Shown: positions 15,546 through 27,440 of the stretch, piece after piece | Layout: every line of letters begins with the position of its first letter | Numbering within the stretch: the first letter of the stretch is position 1 | Assembly: GCA_900542125.1 (NCBI GenBank) | Contig: UQMO01000002.1 | Location: 1-64,000 of the forward strand | Direction: 5' to 3' | From: an uncultured Collinsella sp. | Lineage (GTDB): Bacteria; Actinomycetota; Coriobacteriia; Coriobacteriales; Coriobacteriaceae | Length of the DNA: 64,000 nt | Position numbers and translations under genes: made by a program | Notes under the pieces: model-generated | Told to the model about the DNA's origin: nothing | Seen by the model: the letters and a program-made list of their open reading frames with translations, nothing else | The model's database searches: none

Positions 15546-17762
15546 ATGTTCAAAATCTCGAAGGTGATCTTTAGGTCGCTTCTCTCCTCCAGGTCGCTCT
15601 GTGTTGTCGTTGTTGCGTTGATGGTTCTTTGTGCTCTGCCCGTCTTCAGGAGCGCGGCTGGCATCGACGGACGGGTCGAATACCTCGAGTCGGGAATAAC
15701 CCGTGTTGAGCAGGAATTGTCAGCATCCTAAGCGGATGCGCTTGTGAATGCGGGGGAGGACGGTGTCTATACCTCTTCATCAAGCATGCCCGCGCTTCTG
15801 TACCCTCTTGCCGCGGGACGTCTTATCTTGGCACCGCTCTCTCCCCTACTTCCGTTTCTGCAGATATCGGATGGAGAGTACACCTATTATGACGGATCGA
15901 AGGAGTACTTGCTATGGGTCGCAACGGCCGTTGCCGTCTCGTTCCTTGCCGCGCGTCTTAACAAACGTGAAAAGCTCATCATCCAGGCACCGATGGGCGA
16001 GCTGGGTAGACTTGTTGCATCGAGCGTATGGGCGAGTGTTTTTGCAATGCTTGCCGTCCTCGCCATCAATCTTCCAGGGATAATCGCCGCGCTTGTGAAG
16101 AATGGCCCGGGCTCGCCGTTCTATCCGATAGGCTACATTCAATATGCGACTCCGGTTATCAAACCGGCTTGGCTGGTGTTCGCGCAGACGGCCATCTTGC
16201 AATTCTTGGTGGCAGCGTTCATCTCGCTTGTCGTTCACCTTGCCGTGAAGATTGCCAATAACCCTACGCTTGGAATCGTGTTCGTATGTGCCCTGATGGG
16301 GGTGACGATGGTTCCCGGGTATTACGGAAGATCCATCGCTTTACGTGAGTTCGCCCTGTTGAATCCCCTTACGTATGCGAACACTGAGTTGACCGTCGGC
16401 GCCTATAGCCCGTACCCGACAACGCAGATAGTGAATCTGCCTGGACTTTGCTTCGAGCGTGGCGCGATTGCCCTCGTATGCGCAATCGGGATCGAGGTGC
16501 TGGCAATTAGCCTGCTTTGCGTTGCTGGAAAGAGCGGCTGCGCGTGCCCGATATCCCCGATTTGTCTTGAGAGAGGTTCCTTCACTGCATCGAGAACGGC
16601 AACTCGTTCGAGCGCTTGTGCCTCCGCCGTTGCATACGTAAGAACGATGGGGAAACTGCTCCTGCGTTCTCCTACCCTCGCCGTATGCGCGATTGCAATG
16701 TCGACGACGATGCTGGCCCCGGCTCTGGTCGAGATGTTTCCTGACGCTGATAACGTTTCCGCTGTTCGGTATAGGGATGGGGAGCTCCGTTCAATAGATC
16801 GGTATCTAGAGCAGAACGCTGCGAATATGGACGTCGAGGGCAAAGCGGCCCTGGAAGACATGCGGGATGCTCTTTCGGGTTTCGTGTACGCGCCTATGCC
16901 TGCTGAGGGGTTTCGAAGCCTTGCGACGTACGAGCGCGCTCGAGGTGAGCTGGGCGCGGCAGATGCGACTCTCCTGCAATCGATCGGAATCGAGCCGGAG
17001 ACTCCTTCTCGTGCGGAGGCGCGCGCCCTTCTGCTTGAGTCGATCGCGAGCTTGCCGGACCCCAAGGTTTACGAGTTAAGTACGAAGATGCCCCCATTAA
17101 TCCTCCTTTCGTATCTCCAGGCAGCGCTTCCCTCCTTATTTTTGCTGTTGCCCGTGGTTGTCACATCGCTCGCGTGCACCCACCTGCAGTGTCGTTCCCT
17201 TCTGGTTCTCCAGATCCCCGCAACAGCGCATGTGCGTTTTCTGACGGCTGTTGCGCTGGCTCTCCTGCTTGGCTTGGTGCTGCTTTCGGTGTCGATGGTT
17301 CCCGCTGTCGTTGTGTCCGTGATTAAGAACGGTGCGGGTGGATCGGAGTATCCCGTCGCTCTCATTCGGGCGGGAGCTTCGACAACGTCCACGGTGGGGG
17401 AGGCGGTGTTGTGCAGCATTCCGTTGCTGGTCATGGCATACGGCGTGATTTCCGTCGTCGCTGCGTTGACAGCAGCGATTAGCCGCAACCCCGTTGTCAC
17501 CGGAATGGTTTGCGCGGTTCTCTTGGTGTTGGGTTCGTTGAGCGCTCATGTTGAAAGCGTGGGCATGGGCGTCGCGCTGCTGGCTCCATTCGCCTCGTTT
17601 GATCCCGCTTCCCAGGTGGGGACGATTGGGTTCCTTGGGCGAGGGACGAACGCGATGCCTTTTGGAGAGGTCGTCGGCGCATCGGGCGCTCTGCTGGTGG
17701 TCTTGGGCGCCGTATCTCCGTTGATGGTGCGCCTGAGTGTTCCAAAGATCGAAAGGGGATGA
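15546..17762 (+). pseudogene. ABC exporter permease interrupted by an in-frame stop
   Basis: A large ABC-2-like permease of about 738 codons split by a single TAA at 15729-15731. The first 61 residues (MFKISKVIFRSLLSSRSL, then a hydrophobic helix and an extracytoplasmic stretch) are followed, in the same frame, by 12 bases and then the 672-codon remainder. That remainder has roughly a dozen hydrophobic segments in two similar halves; ALVKNGPGSPFYPIGYI and SVIKNGAGGSEYPVALI are repeated motifs. The N-terminal helix matches the start of the other permeases in the island. This indicates a nonsense mutation; a sequencing error or a split gene remain possible. The ATPase gene follows. Confidence 0.7.
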
Positions 17763-17767
17763 TCTCG

Positions 17768-18508
17768 ATGATTGACCTTCAAACGCTGACGATCTCTTAT
17801 GGAAAGAAGGTGCTCGTAGATTCGGTGAACGCTGAGTTTGCCCCGGGTACGGTCTACGGTCTCGTCGCTCCGAACGGGCATGGAAAGACGACGTTGCTGC
17901 GTGCGATGGCAGGTTTGCCGGGTCCTCGCGTGGACGGGAGCATCGTTCTGGATGAGGTGCAGGGTACGGGTGCGAGAGAGGTCCGTTCTATGATCTTCTA
18001 TGCACCTGGTGAGGGGACGCTGCTGTATCCCGGATTGCGTGCGGAAGATCACCTCAAGATGGTTTGCGATATGTGGCCGCATGCTCGTGATATCGAGGAG
18101 GTAGTGGAGCAAACGCAGATAGGCGAGTTCGCGAAGATGAGGATCCGCGCTCTGAGCCAGGGTATGAAGCAGCAGCTTACCTTGGCGATTGCGTATGCGA
18201 CGGGTGCGCGGTACCTCCTGTTGGATGAACCCATGAACGCGCTCGATCCCAGCAGGGTGGACTTGCATTCCGGGATTCTCAGGAAGCTGGCCGATTCTGG
18301 TACGTGCATCATCATGTCATCCCACATCTTGGATTCGGTCGATAGACTGTGCGATGAGATTCTGTTTTTGAAGGATGGGAGGCTCATTAGAAGCATTCCG
18401 CAAGATGATGCTGCGCCGAAGTCTCCCGGATCCCATTTCGCAAGGCCTGCCGGACGCGCCGAGGGTGCGCTAAGCGCGTATCGGCGGCTCTACGGAGAGG
18501 GCGGGTAG
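17768..18508 (+). CDS. ABC transporter ATP-binding protein
   Basis: ATPase subunit (246 aa) of an ABC-2-type exporter. Walker A is APNGHGKTT near residue 40, the signature is LSQGMKQQL (a bacitracin/lantibiotic-exporter style variant), Walker B is YLLLDEP, and the switch histidine is in SSHILDS. The ATG at 17768 has AAAGGGG 9 nt upstream; an ATG at 17759 overlaps the permease stop but has no spacing to the ribosome site. It partners the interrupted upstream permease. The cargo is unknown: no peptide precursor gene was found nearby. Confidence 0.93.
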   Translation: MIDLQTLTISYGKKVLVDSVNAEFAPGTVYGLVAPNGHGKTTLLRAMAGLPGPRVDGSIVLDEVQGTGAREVRSMIFYAPGEGTLLYPGLRAEDHLKMVCDMWPHARDIEEVVEQTQIGEFAKMRIRALSQGMKQQLTLAIAYATGARYLLLDEPMNALDPSRVDLHSGILRKLADSGTCIIMSSHILDSVDRLCDEILFLKDGRLIRSIPQDDAAPKSPGSHFARPAGRAEGALSAYRRLYGEGG

Positions 18509-18661
18509 AAATGCGAGTTAATAATCTATGTGGCCAATGTGATGCCGTTGAACCCGCATATCGATACCGCTCAGCCATTCGCCTCGCCCCCGTCGCACGT
18601 ATCTTCATCCGGTCTGTTACTTTTAATCTAACAGTTCTTTGAGGAACGTAGGTGCTTCTGA
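18509..18661 (+). promoter_or_regulatory. spacer with candidate operator before the permease-ATPase gene
   Basis: Contains TGTTA-CTTTTAATC-TAACA (18615-18633) and then GAGGAA (18641-18646), 15 nt before the ATG. The inverted repeat resembles the one at 15440-15456 and may bind the island HTH regulator. No small peptide gene could be recognised. Confidence 0.4.
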
Positions 18662-20470
18662 ATGTACTGTCGACTTCTTCTCAAACTAATCCTAAGAGAC
18701 AGGGCCGTATGGATTTGTACGCTCGTTCTTGCTGCAGCCTTTTCCGTCCCCATTGCGTTCAATTCACCCATCTACGGGCCCTTCTTTATGAAACAGGGCA
18801 TGCAGGGCTTTGTCGACGCATTCAATACGCGCGCGCCCCAGGCCAGCGGCACAGACCTATCGCCAGAGCAGCAAGATGACGCGGAGCTTGCAAGATACGC
18901 GAACGCCGCCCTTGCCGCTCAAACCGACGCCGACTTTCTCGATTCTGCCGAGAGCTACTACGCGCTCATGGGCGAAGGCTTCCAATCCGGGTCCATCGTG
19001 GGAGACCGAGAGACCAATGACGCGGCGCTCGCATATTGCCGCGCCCTGAGCAGCTCCGGCATCACGGATATCCCGGCCTCCGCAAGCGACCTGCCATTCC
19101 TTTCCTTCCTGCCTTACGCCATTGCCACGGTGCCGTCTTTCCTTCCCTTCATCCCCTTCCTTCTCTCGTCGATACTCGTGCTCGGCGCCATAAGGCCCGG
19201 GACCCTGGCGGCGAAGGCGCCCGCGCCCAAATTCCGGCGCCTTATCCAGATCGTGTTTTCGATAATCGTCGCGGGGACCGCGATGCTCCTCGCCGGCCTC
19301 GCACCCGGGGGCATTTGCGCCTTGGTCCTAAACGGCTTCGGGCAGATTGGGTACCCGATCGCCTTCTTCCATGACGGCGCGCTTGCCACCACGACCGCGG
19401 GAGACGTCTTCACGGACCTGCTTCTCGCGCTGCTTGCGGGCGGAACCTTGATATCCGTTTGCTCCGTCGTCCTATCGACCGCAACGAGGCGCGTCCTCGC
19501 GGGCCCCCTTGCCTCAGCGCTGCTTGTCGCGGCCCCGGCATTCCCGTTATTGTCCGATTCGGCGCTGGGGCATAATGCCGTGCTCGGGCTCCTGCCGCTG
19601 GCCGTGTTCTCGCCTATCGAGGCCACGGGCTACGTGGGATGCTTCCCGACGGAATTCATTGGCTCCGGTTCAGGCAGCGCATCGATGCTTGCCGTGGCCC
19701 TGGCATACGTCGCGGTCCTTTTTGCGGTCGGCGCCGTTGCGACACGTTCGCCCAAACAGTCTGGACCCGCGAAAAAGCACCATGGGCTCGAGCTTCTGGA
19801 CGCGAGCGTGGGATACGGGAGCACGACGATACTTTCAATCGGGTCGCTTTTCCTGAGCCCGGGAACGGCGGCTGGGCTCGTCGCCCCCAACGGCTCGGGG
19901 AAAACTACCCTCCTGGAAGCGCTGTCGGGCCAATTTCCAACCCGCATCCGCTCGGGAAGCCTGGCGGCAGACGGAATCTGCCAACGCCGATCAGCCGAAT
20001 TCGCAGAACTCGTCTACCTGAGCTCTTCGGGCGGCGCGGATCTCTACCCCACGCTATCGGCCCTCGAGCACCTTGCTTTCGTTAGGGAGGCGTGGAAATC
20101 GGCCGCCGACATAGACTCGCTCTGCAGCTCCCTCGGAATCTCCCCATATCTCGACAAGCCGGCCCGTAAACTCTCGACGGGAATGAAGCAGCAGGTAAAG
20201 CTTGCCATGGCGATAGCGACCGGTTGCCCGTACCTCATCCTCGATGAACCGCTGAACGGCCTCGATCCGGGAAAGCGGAAAACCTCCTGCGACGCGATGC
20301 GCAGCGAGGTGGCGCGGGGACGCAGCGTGCTCATTTCAAGCCACCTGCTCGACGACCTGGCAGACCTCACCAACTCGTTCTACTTCATCGAGGCCGGCAC
20401 GCTCGTGGAAAAGATCAAGTCGTCATCGCAAACGCTCAAGCAGGAATACCTCGATACATACGAAGGATGA
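18662..20470 (+). CDS. fused ABC exporter: N-terminal permease, C-terminal ATPase
   Basis: A 602-residue protein joining an ABC-2-like permease (residues 1-370) to an ABC ATPase (residues 375-600). The permease half starts MYCRLLLKLILRDRAVW, has a large extracytoplasmic loop (about 45-135) and then about five further hydrophobic segments. The ATPase half has Walker A APNGSGKTT, signature LSTGMKQQ, Walker B YLILDEP and switch SSHLLDDL. The permease-first order within one chain is unusual for ABC-2-type exporters, which usually encode the parts separately, as the neighbouring gene pair does. The loop and repeat motif (LNGFGQIGYPIAFF) match the upstream permease, so the genes are paralogous. Confidence 0.9.
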   Translation: MYCRLLLKLILRDRAVWICTLVLAAAFSVPIAFNSPIYGPFFMKQGMQGFVDAFNTRAPQASGTDLSPEQQDDAELARYANAALAAQTDADFLDSAESYYALMGEGFQSGSIVGDRETNDAALAYCRALSSSGITDIPASASDLPFLSFLPYAIATVPSFLPFIPFLLSSILVLGAIRPGTLAAKAPAPKFRRLIQIVFSIIVAGTAMLLAGLAPGGICALVLNGFGQIGYPIAFFHDGALATTTAGDVFTDLLLALLAGGTLISVCSVVLSTATRRVLAGPLASALLVAAPAFPLLSDSALGHNAVLGLLPLAVFSPIEATGYVGCFPTEFIGSGSGSASMLAVALAYVAVLFAVGAVATRSPKQSGPAKKHHGLELLDASVGYGSTTILSIGSLFLSPGTAAGLVAPNGSGKTTLLEALSGQFPTRIRSGSLAADGICQRRSAEFAELVYLSSSGGADLYPTLSALEHLAFVREAWKSAADIDSLCSSLGISPYLDKPARKLSTGMKQQVKLAMAIATGCPYLILDEPLNGLDPGKRKTSCDAMRSEVARGRSVLISSHLLDDLADLTNSFYFIEAGTLVEKIKSSSQTLKQEYLDTYEG

Positions 20471-20620
20471 ATGTGGGGGAGTGTTCGGATGAAGCTGATA
20501 TTCAAGGGCCAGCTCATGTTGTGCTTAAAAGACCGTGAACCTTTTGTGGGACACGCGGCGCCGTGGTACCATAGCCGAGTTTGTTGTCTTGGTCGGAAAC
20601 CAAGACGCCTTATGCGCTGA
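20471..20620 (+). pseudogene. third exporter permease truncated at island edge
   Basis: Directly after the previous stop, a reading frame begins MWGSVRMKLIFKGQLMLCLK. It resembles the N-termini of the two other permeases (basic, about 16 residues before the first helix). After about codon 22 (around base 20535) the sequence turns into what looks like the rpmE upstream region. The ORF runs on without meaning to a stop at 20618-20620. The real gene has lost everything but its start, so the island end or a deletion junction lies near 20535. Confidence 0.6.
20544..20572 (+). promoter_or_regulatory. probable rpmE promoter
   Basis: TTGTGG (20544-20549), a 17-bp spacer, and TACCAT (20567-20572), followed 14 bases later by the structured leader. 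Confidence 0.5.
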
Positions 20621-20634
20621 TCGGTAACCAGCGC
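20586..20634 (+). ncRNA. rpmE leader with two tandem hairpins (candidate bL31 leader)
   Basis: Hairpin 1 is GTCTTGGT-CGGAA-ACCAAGAC (20586-20606), and hairpin 2 has arms GCGCTG / CAGCGC (20614-20634). Both contain a TCGG(A/T)AACC-like element, so they look like a duplicated motif. They sit 22 bases before the rpmE start. Ribosomal-protein leaders for bL31 have been described in several phyla including Coriobacteria, so autoregulation by bL31 is plausible; I cannot test a match here. Confidence 0.55.
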
Positions 20635-20656
20635 CTGACCAATAAGGAGTCCTACC

Positions 20657-21082
20657 ATGAAGCAGGGTATCCATCCCCAGTATGTCGAGTGCACGGTGAC
20701 GTGCTCCTGCGGCAACACCTTCAAGACGCACGCTACCGTGTCCGAGATGAAGGTCGAGCTTTGCAACGAGTGCCACCCGTTCTACACCGGCCAGCAGAAG
20801 TTCGTCGACACCGGTGGACGCGTCCAGCGCTTCGCCGACAAGTTCGGTGGCGCCGCTGCCGCCCAGCTCAAGAAGGCTGAGGAGGCCAAGGCTGCCAAGG
20901 CCGCCAAGGCTGCTGAGGCCGAGGCCGCTCGCAAGGCCGCCGCTGAGGCTAAGGCTGCCGAGAAGGCTAAGCGTGCCGCTAAGTTCGCCGAGGAGGCTGC
21001 CAAGCAGGCCGCCGAGGCTCCCGCAGAGGCTCCCGTCGAGGAGGCCGCTGTCGAGGCCGAGACCACCGAGGCTGCTGAGTAA
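20657..21082 (+). CDS. rpmE: 50S ribosomal protein bL31 with long Ala/Lys/Glu-rich tail
   Basis: bL31 of the zinc-binding type. The core (residues 1-70) shows [20 protein letters not shown] and [19 protein letters not shown] with the four cysteines (C-x-C ... C-x-x-C). Beyond the usual 70-residue length the protein continues for another 70 residues made almost only of Ala, Lys and Glu ([20 protein letters not shown]), predicted to be a long charged helix, and ends acidic. The start at 20657 has AAGGAG 8 nt upstream. It is preceded by a structured leader and followed by a strong terminator, so it is transcribed alone. Confidence 0.95.
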   Translation: MKQGIHPQYVECTVTCSCGNTFKTHATVSEMKVELCNECHPFYTGQQKFVDTGGRVQRFADKFGGAAAAQLKKAEEAKAAKAAKAAEAEAARKAAAEAKAAEKAKRAAKFAEEAAKQAAEAPAEAPVEEAAVEAETTEAAE

Positions 21083-21117
21083 ATAGCTCGCCGCGGAATC
21101 GCTCGCATTCATGGCAT

Positions 21118-21155
21118 AAGGGCCGTGCATCCGTTTGGGTGCGCGGCCCTTTTCT
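21118..21155 (+). terminator. terminator of rpmE
   Basis: Stem AAGGGCCGTGC / GCGCGGCCCTT with an ATCCGTTTGGGT apex, followed by TTCTTTTT. Confidence 0.85.
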
Positions 21156-21160
21156 TTTTA

Positions 21161-21193
21161 TTGGTGCAAACCAACCTGTCCCCATTGCACCAA
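21161..21193. repeat. 33-bp hairpin with ACCTGTCCC loop
   Basis: Arms TTGGTGCAA / TTGCACCAA around a loop containing CCTGTCCCC. Member of a family whose loop or arms carry ACCTGTCCC (also 21226, 33409, 56407). Confidence 0.65.
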
Positions 21194-21225
21194 AAGGTAG
21201 AGATACAGCGTTTGCCCAGATAAAG

Positions 21226-21258
21226 CCTGCCAATATAGACCTGTCCCTTTTTGGCAGG
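21226..21258. repeat. 33-bp hairpin with ACCTGTCCC loop
   Basis: Arms CCTGCCAA / TTGGCAGG around a loop with GACCTGTCCCTTT. Its right half is repeated at 33425-33446. Confidence 0.7.
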
Positions 21259-21389
21259 TTGGTCGTAGTTATTACGTGGCGGTCGAGGTCGACCGTATAG
21301 GCCGCGTCCTGTTTGGCTAAAGTACATTTATCTGTGTTTAACTCGCCCGAGGCTGCATGGCGTGGGCGATGGCCAAAAAGGAAAACCAC

Positions 21390-24196
<2,807 letters not shown>

Positions 24197-24197
<1 letters not shown>

Positions 24198-25345
24198 TGG
24201 CTGAGGCTTTAGAGGTAACGCCCGCCGAGCTGGACGCGTTTGCGGACCGGCTCGGCGAGGTCGAGTCGTATCTCCACTTGGACGAAAAGCGCACGCGCGT
24301 GACCGAGCTCGAGGCCAAAAGCGTGGCCCCCGGCTTTTGGGATGACGCCGACGCCGCCCGTGCCACCATGGAGGAAATCGCGCGCACCAAGGAAGATATC
24401 GCTGCCGTGGACAACGCGCGCGGCGAGCTTTCCGATGCCCGCGCCGCGCTGGAGCTTGCCGAGGAGATGGGGGATGACCCGGATGCCGCCGCCCTTCGCG
24501 AGGAGGCTACAGCCACGGCTGAGCGCCTGGCCCGTGCCATCGATGAGCTTGAGCTTTCGAGCTGGTTTACCGGTGAGTTCGATCACGGCGATGCCATTGT
24601 GACCATCAAGCCCGGACAGGGTGGTCTGGAGGCCCAGGACTGGACCTTCATGCTCTTTAAGATGTACATGAAGTACTGCCAGCGTCGCGGCTGGAAGGTC
24701 ACGATTAACGACTGCCCCGCTGCTGAGGTCATCGGCATCGACCGCGCGACCTTTACCGTCGAGGGCAAGGACGCATTTGGCATGCTGCGCGCCGAGGCCG
24801 GCGTCCACCGCTTGGTGCGCATTAGCCCCACCGACGACAAGAAACGCCGCCAGACCACGTTCGCCGGCGTCGAGGTCATCCCCGTGCTACCCGATGATAT
24901 CGATATCGAGATCAGCCCCGACGATATCCGCGTGGACGTGTACCACGCGAGCGGCCCGGGCGGTCAGGGCGTCAACACCACCGACTCCGCCGTGCGCGTG
25001 ACGCATTTTCCCAGCGGCATTGTGGTCACCTGCCAAAATGAGCGCAGTCAGATTCAAAACAAGGCCGCGTGCATGCAAATCCTTAAGGCTCGCCTGTACG
25101 AGATTGAGCTCGAGAAGCGCGCCGAGGCGCTCGATGAGATTCGCGGACCTAAGACCACGATTGGTTTTGGCAACCAGATTCGCAGCTACGTGCTCTACCC
25201 GTACCAGATGGTCAAAGACCTGCGTTCGGGTGTGGAGACCAGCAACGTCGAGGCCGTTCTTGACGATGGTGACCTGGATCCGTTTGTGATCGGCTACCAT
25301 CGTTGGGCAACCGGCAATGCCGATGCGGAAACGCCGGACGCATAA
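24197..25345 (+). CDS. prfB: peptide chain release factor 2
   Basis: Class I release factor RF2 (382 aa), terminating translation at UGA and UAA. The peptidyl-hydrolysis motif GGQ is at residues 255-257 (SGPGGQGVNTTDSAVR). The codon-recognition tripeptide, SPF in most RF2 proteins, reads SPT at residues 210-212 (VRISPTDDKKRRQTTFAG), with Thr at the position where RF1 also has Thr. The rest of the domain is RF2-like. There is no programmed +1 frameshift: the frame is open from the ATG that overlaps the secA stop. A terminator hairpin follows about 120 bases downstream. Confidence 0.95.
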
Positions 25346-25467
25346 GTCGCTGGATGGCTTCGGCCGTGGCAAAACCCATCGGTTGGACGGGTTCGCATCC
25401 AGAATAAACCCAGCACAGGGGTGGTTTTTGTCCGGCGAATCGCTAGAATCGAATAGAGTAAGAAGTT

Positions 25468-25496
25468 CAAAGCGCATCCGTTTGGGTGCGCTTTTT
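25468..25496 (+). terminator. hairpin terminator between prfB and the YitT gene
   Basis: AAAGCGCA / TGCGCTTTTTT with loop TCCGTTTGGG. The T-run ends only a few bases before the GGGAGG of the next gene, so it could also attenuate that gene. Confidence 0.75.
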
Positions 25497-25509
25497 TGAG
25501 GGAGGTAGC

Positions 25510-26400
25510 ATGGCATATCGTCTGGACATCAAGCGCATTCTTTCGATGAACTTCTTCCACGACCTGCCCCAGATTATGCTGGGGTGCGCCCTGGCAGCCG
25601 TCGCGACCGACCTGTTTTTGATCCCTAATGGCCTCGCTGCCGGCGGCGTTACAGGTCTTGCCACCATTATCCAGGCGGTCGGCGCCTCGCACGGCGTGTC
25701 GCTTCCCGTCGGCATCCAGACTATCGTGATGAACGCCTTGCTGCTGCTGGTGGTTATGCGCGCGGGCGGTATGTTCTATGTGGTGCAGACGGCGACGGGC
25801 TTTGTGCTGCTGGGCTTTTTCACCGACCTGTTTGCCCCGTTTGTGGCACCGCTAGCCCATGCCGACCTGATGCTGCCGGCCATGTGGGGCGGTATCGTTA
25901 CGGGCATTGGCTACGGCATGGTGCTGCGTGCCGGCGCCAATACCGGTGGTTCTGACACCATCGGCCAGATTATCTCGCGCAATACGTCACTGCCGGTGGG
26001 CTCAACCGTCATGGCGATCGATGTTGCCGTGTGCGCCTTGTCGGCCCCGGTGTTCTCGATCGAAAACGCGCTGTACGCCGGCCTTTCGATGGTCATTAGC
26101 GGTTATGTGATCGATGCCGTGGTCGATGGCGGCAACAAGCGCCGTATGGTGCTCATCATCTCGGACAATTTCCCCGATATCGCGGCCGACATCATGTACG
26201 GCCTGGGCCGCGGCTGCACCAAGTTTAGGGCGACCGGCATGTATTCGGGCGCCGAGAAGCCGGTGATCATGGTGATTGTGAGCCGTCGTGAGCTCAACAC
26301 CCTTAAGACCATCGTGCGCGAACGCGATCCGCACGCCATCGTGACCGTTGCCGATGTCACGGAAACCTTCGGCGAGGGCTTTAAGGACATCAGCGCGTAG
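25510..26400 (+). CDS. YitT family membrane protein (DUF161/DUF2179)
   Basis: Integral membrane protein of 296 residues. The N-terminal 190 residues have five or six hydrophobic segments with the family pattern FLIPNGLAAGGVTGLATII and GANTGGSDTIGQII. The cytoplasmic C-terminal DUF2179 domain (residues 205-296) shows RRMVLIISDNFPDIAADIM, KPVIMVIVSRREL and DPHAIVTVADVTETFGEGF. The transported molecule of this family is not established. The ATG at 25510 follows GGGAGG at good spacing. It stands alone after the prfB terminator. Confidence 0.93.
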   Translation: MAYRLDIKRILSMNFFHDLPQIMLGCALAAVATDLFLIPNGLAAGGVTGLATIIQAVGASHGVSLPVGIQTIVMNALLLLVVMRAGGMFYVVQTATGFVLLGFFTDLFAPFVAPLAHADLMLPAMWGGIVTGIGYGMVLRAGANTGGSDTIGQIISRNTSLPVGSTVMAIDVAVCALSAPVFSIENALYAGLSMVISGYVIDAVVDGGNKRRMVLIISDNFPDIAADIMYGLGRGCTKFRATGMYSGAEKPVIMVIVSRRELNTLKTIVRERDPHAIVTVADVTETFGEGFKDISA

Positions 26401-26608
26401 GATTGAGCGGGACCGCATCCAAAAGACGTTCACATTGATAAACCGTTTCATCAGGGCGTCTGCCTGCTCAATTGTTCAAATACTGATAAAAACTCTGGTA
26501 AAGCCTTCACTTTCCCGCATAATGGATGGCGTACGTGCATCGCGGCCGGGCTGGGACTACCTTCTGTGCCGTGCGCATCTTGTCTAAAGAGGATGAAAGG
26601 AAGGCACA
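26401..26608 (+). other. intergenic region upstream of transketolase
   Basis: Contains an AT-rich stretch and CATAAT (about 26516-26521) that could be a -10 element, but no convincing -35. GAAAGGAAGG precedes the transketolase ATG. Nothing else recognised. Confidence 0.35.
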
Positions 26609-27439
26609 ATGAGCGACGAAGAGCTCAAAAAGGTTGCCAACGAGGTAAGGAAGGGCATCGTCACCGGCGTGCACGCTGCCAAGTCCGGCCATCCGGGCGG
26701 TTCGCTCGGTGCTGCCGACATCATGACCTATCTGTACTTTGAGGAAATGAACGTCGACCCGGCCGATCCCCGCAAGGCCGACCGCGATCGCTTTGTGCTT
26801 TCCAAGGGCCACTGCGCGCCTGGTCTGTACGCCGTGCTCGCCGAGCGCGGGTTCTTCCCCAAGGAGGATCTCGAGACGCTGCGCCACATCGGCAGCCACC
26901 TGCAGGGTCATCCCAACATGAACGACACCCCGGGCGTCGACATGTCCACCGGTTCGCTCGGCCAGGGCATCTCCGCCGCCGTCGGGATGGCGCTCGCCGC
27001 CAAGCACTGGGGCGACGACTATCGTACCTACGCCCTGCTGGGCGACGGCGAGAGCGAGGAGGGCCAGGTCTGGGAGGCAGCCATGTTTGCCGGCAACCAG
27101 CAGCTCGACAACCTCTGCGTGATCGTCGACCACAACGGCCTGCAGATCGATGGCCCCGTCGAGGAGGTCAACGACCCCATGCCGCTCGCCGACAAGTTCC
27201 GCGCCTTCAAGTTCCACGTGGTGGAGCTGGCTGACGGCAACGATTTCGACCAGATCCGCGCCGCCTTCGCCGAGGCTCGTGCCACCAAGGGCCAGCCGAC
27301 CGCGATTATCGCCGAGACCACGAAGGGCAAGGGCGTGTCTTTCATGGAGAACCAGGTGGGCTGGCACGGCAAGGCCCCCAACGATGAACAGTTTGAGCAG
27401 GCCATGGCAGAGCTCACGGCCGCCGGAGAGGAGCTCTAG
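26609..27439 (+). CDS. transketolase, N-terminal subunit
   Basis: The thiamine-diphosphate-binding half of a split transketolase (276 aa), transferring two-carbon units in the pentose phosphate pathway. Visible are AAKSGHPGGSLGAADI, SKGHCAPGLYAVL, HPNMNDTPGVDMSTGSLGQG and the ThDP/Mg motif LLGDGESEEGQVWEAA with a later N. The polypeptide stops after the first domain, and the pyrimidine-binding domain is encoded by the next gene, one base apart. Split transketolases are common in Coriobacteriia, clostridia and archaea. It probably acts as an alpha2beta2 complex. Confidence 0.95.
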   Translation: MSDEELKKVANEVRKGIVTGVHAAKSGHPGGSLGAADIMTYLYFEEMNVDPADPRKADRDRFVLSKGHCAPGLYAVLAERGFFPKEDLETLRHIGSHLQGHPNMNDTPGVDMSTGSLGQGISAAVGMALAAKHWGDDYRTYALLGDGESEEGQVWEAAMFAGNQQLDNLCVIVDHNGLQIDGPVEEVNDPMPLADKFRAFKFHVVELADGNDFDQIRAAFAEARATKGQPTAIIAETTKGKGVSFMENQVGWHGKAPNDEQFEQAMAELTAAGEEL

Positions 27440-27440
27440 G

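Noticed and set aside
16403..17549. Antisense ORFs over the interrupted permease
   Set aside because: They have no membrane pattern or domain, while the plus strand shows repeated membrane segments.
13506..20560. att direct repeats bounding the island
   Set aside because: No convincing direct repeat shared between the left spacer and the right junction could be found by eye. The ends may have been altered by deletion.
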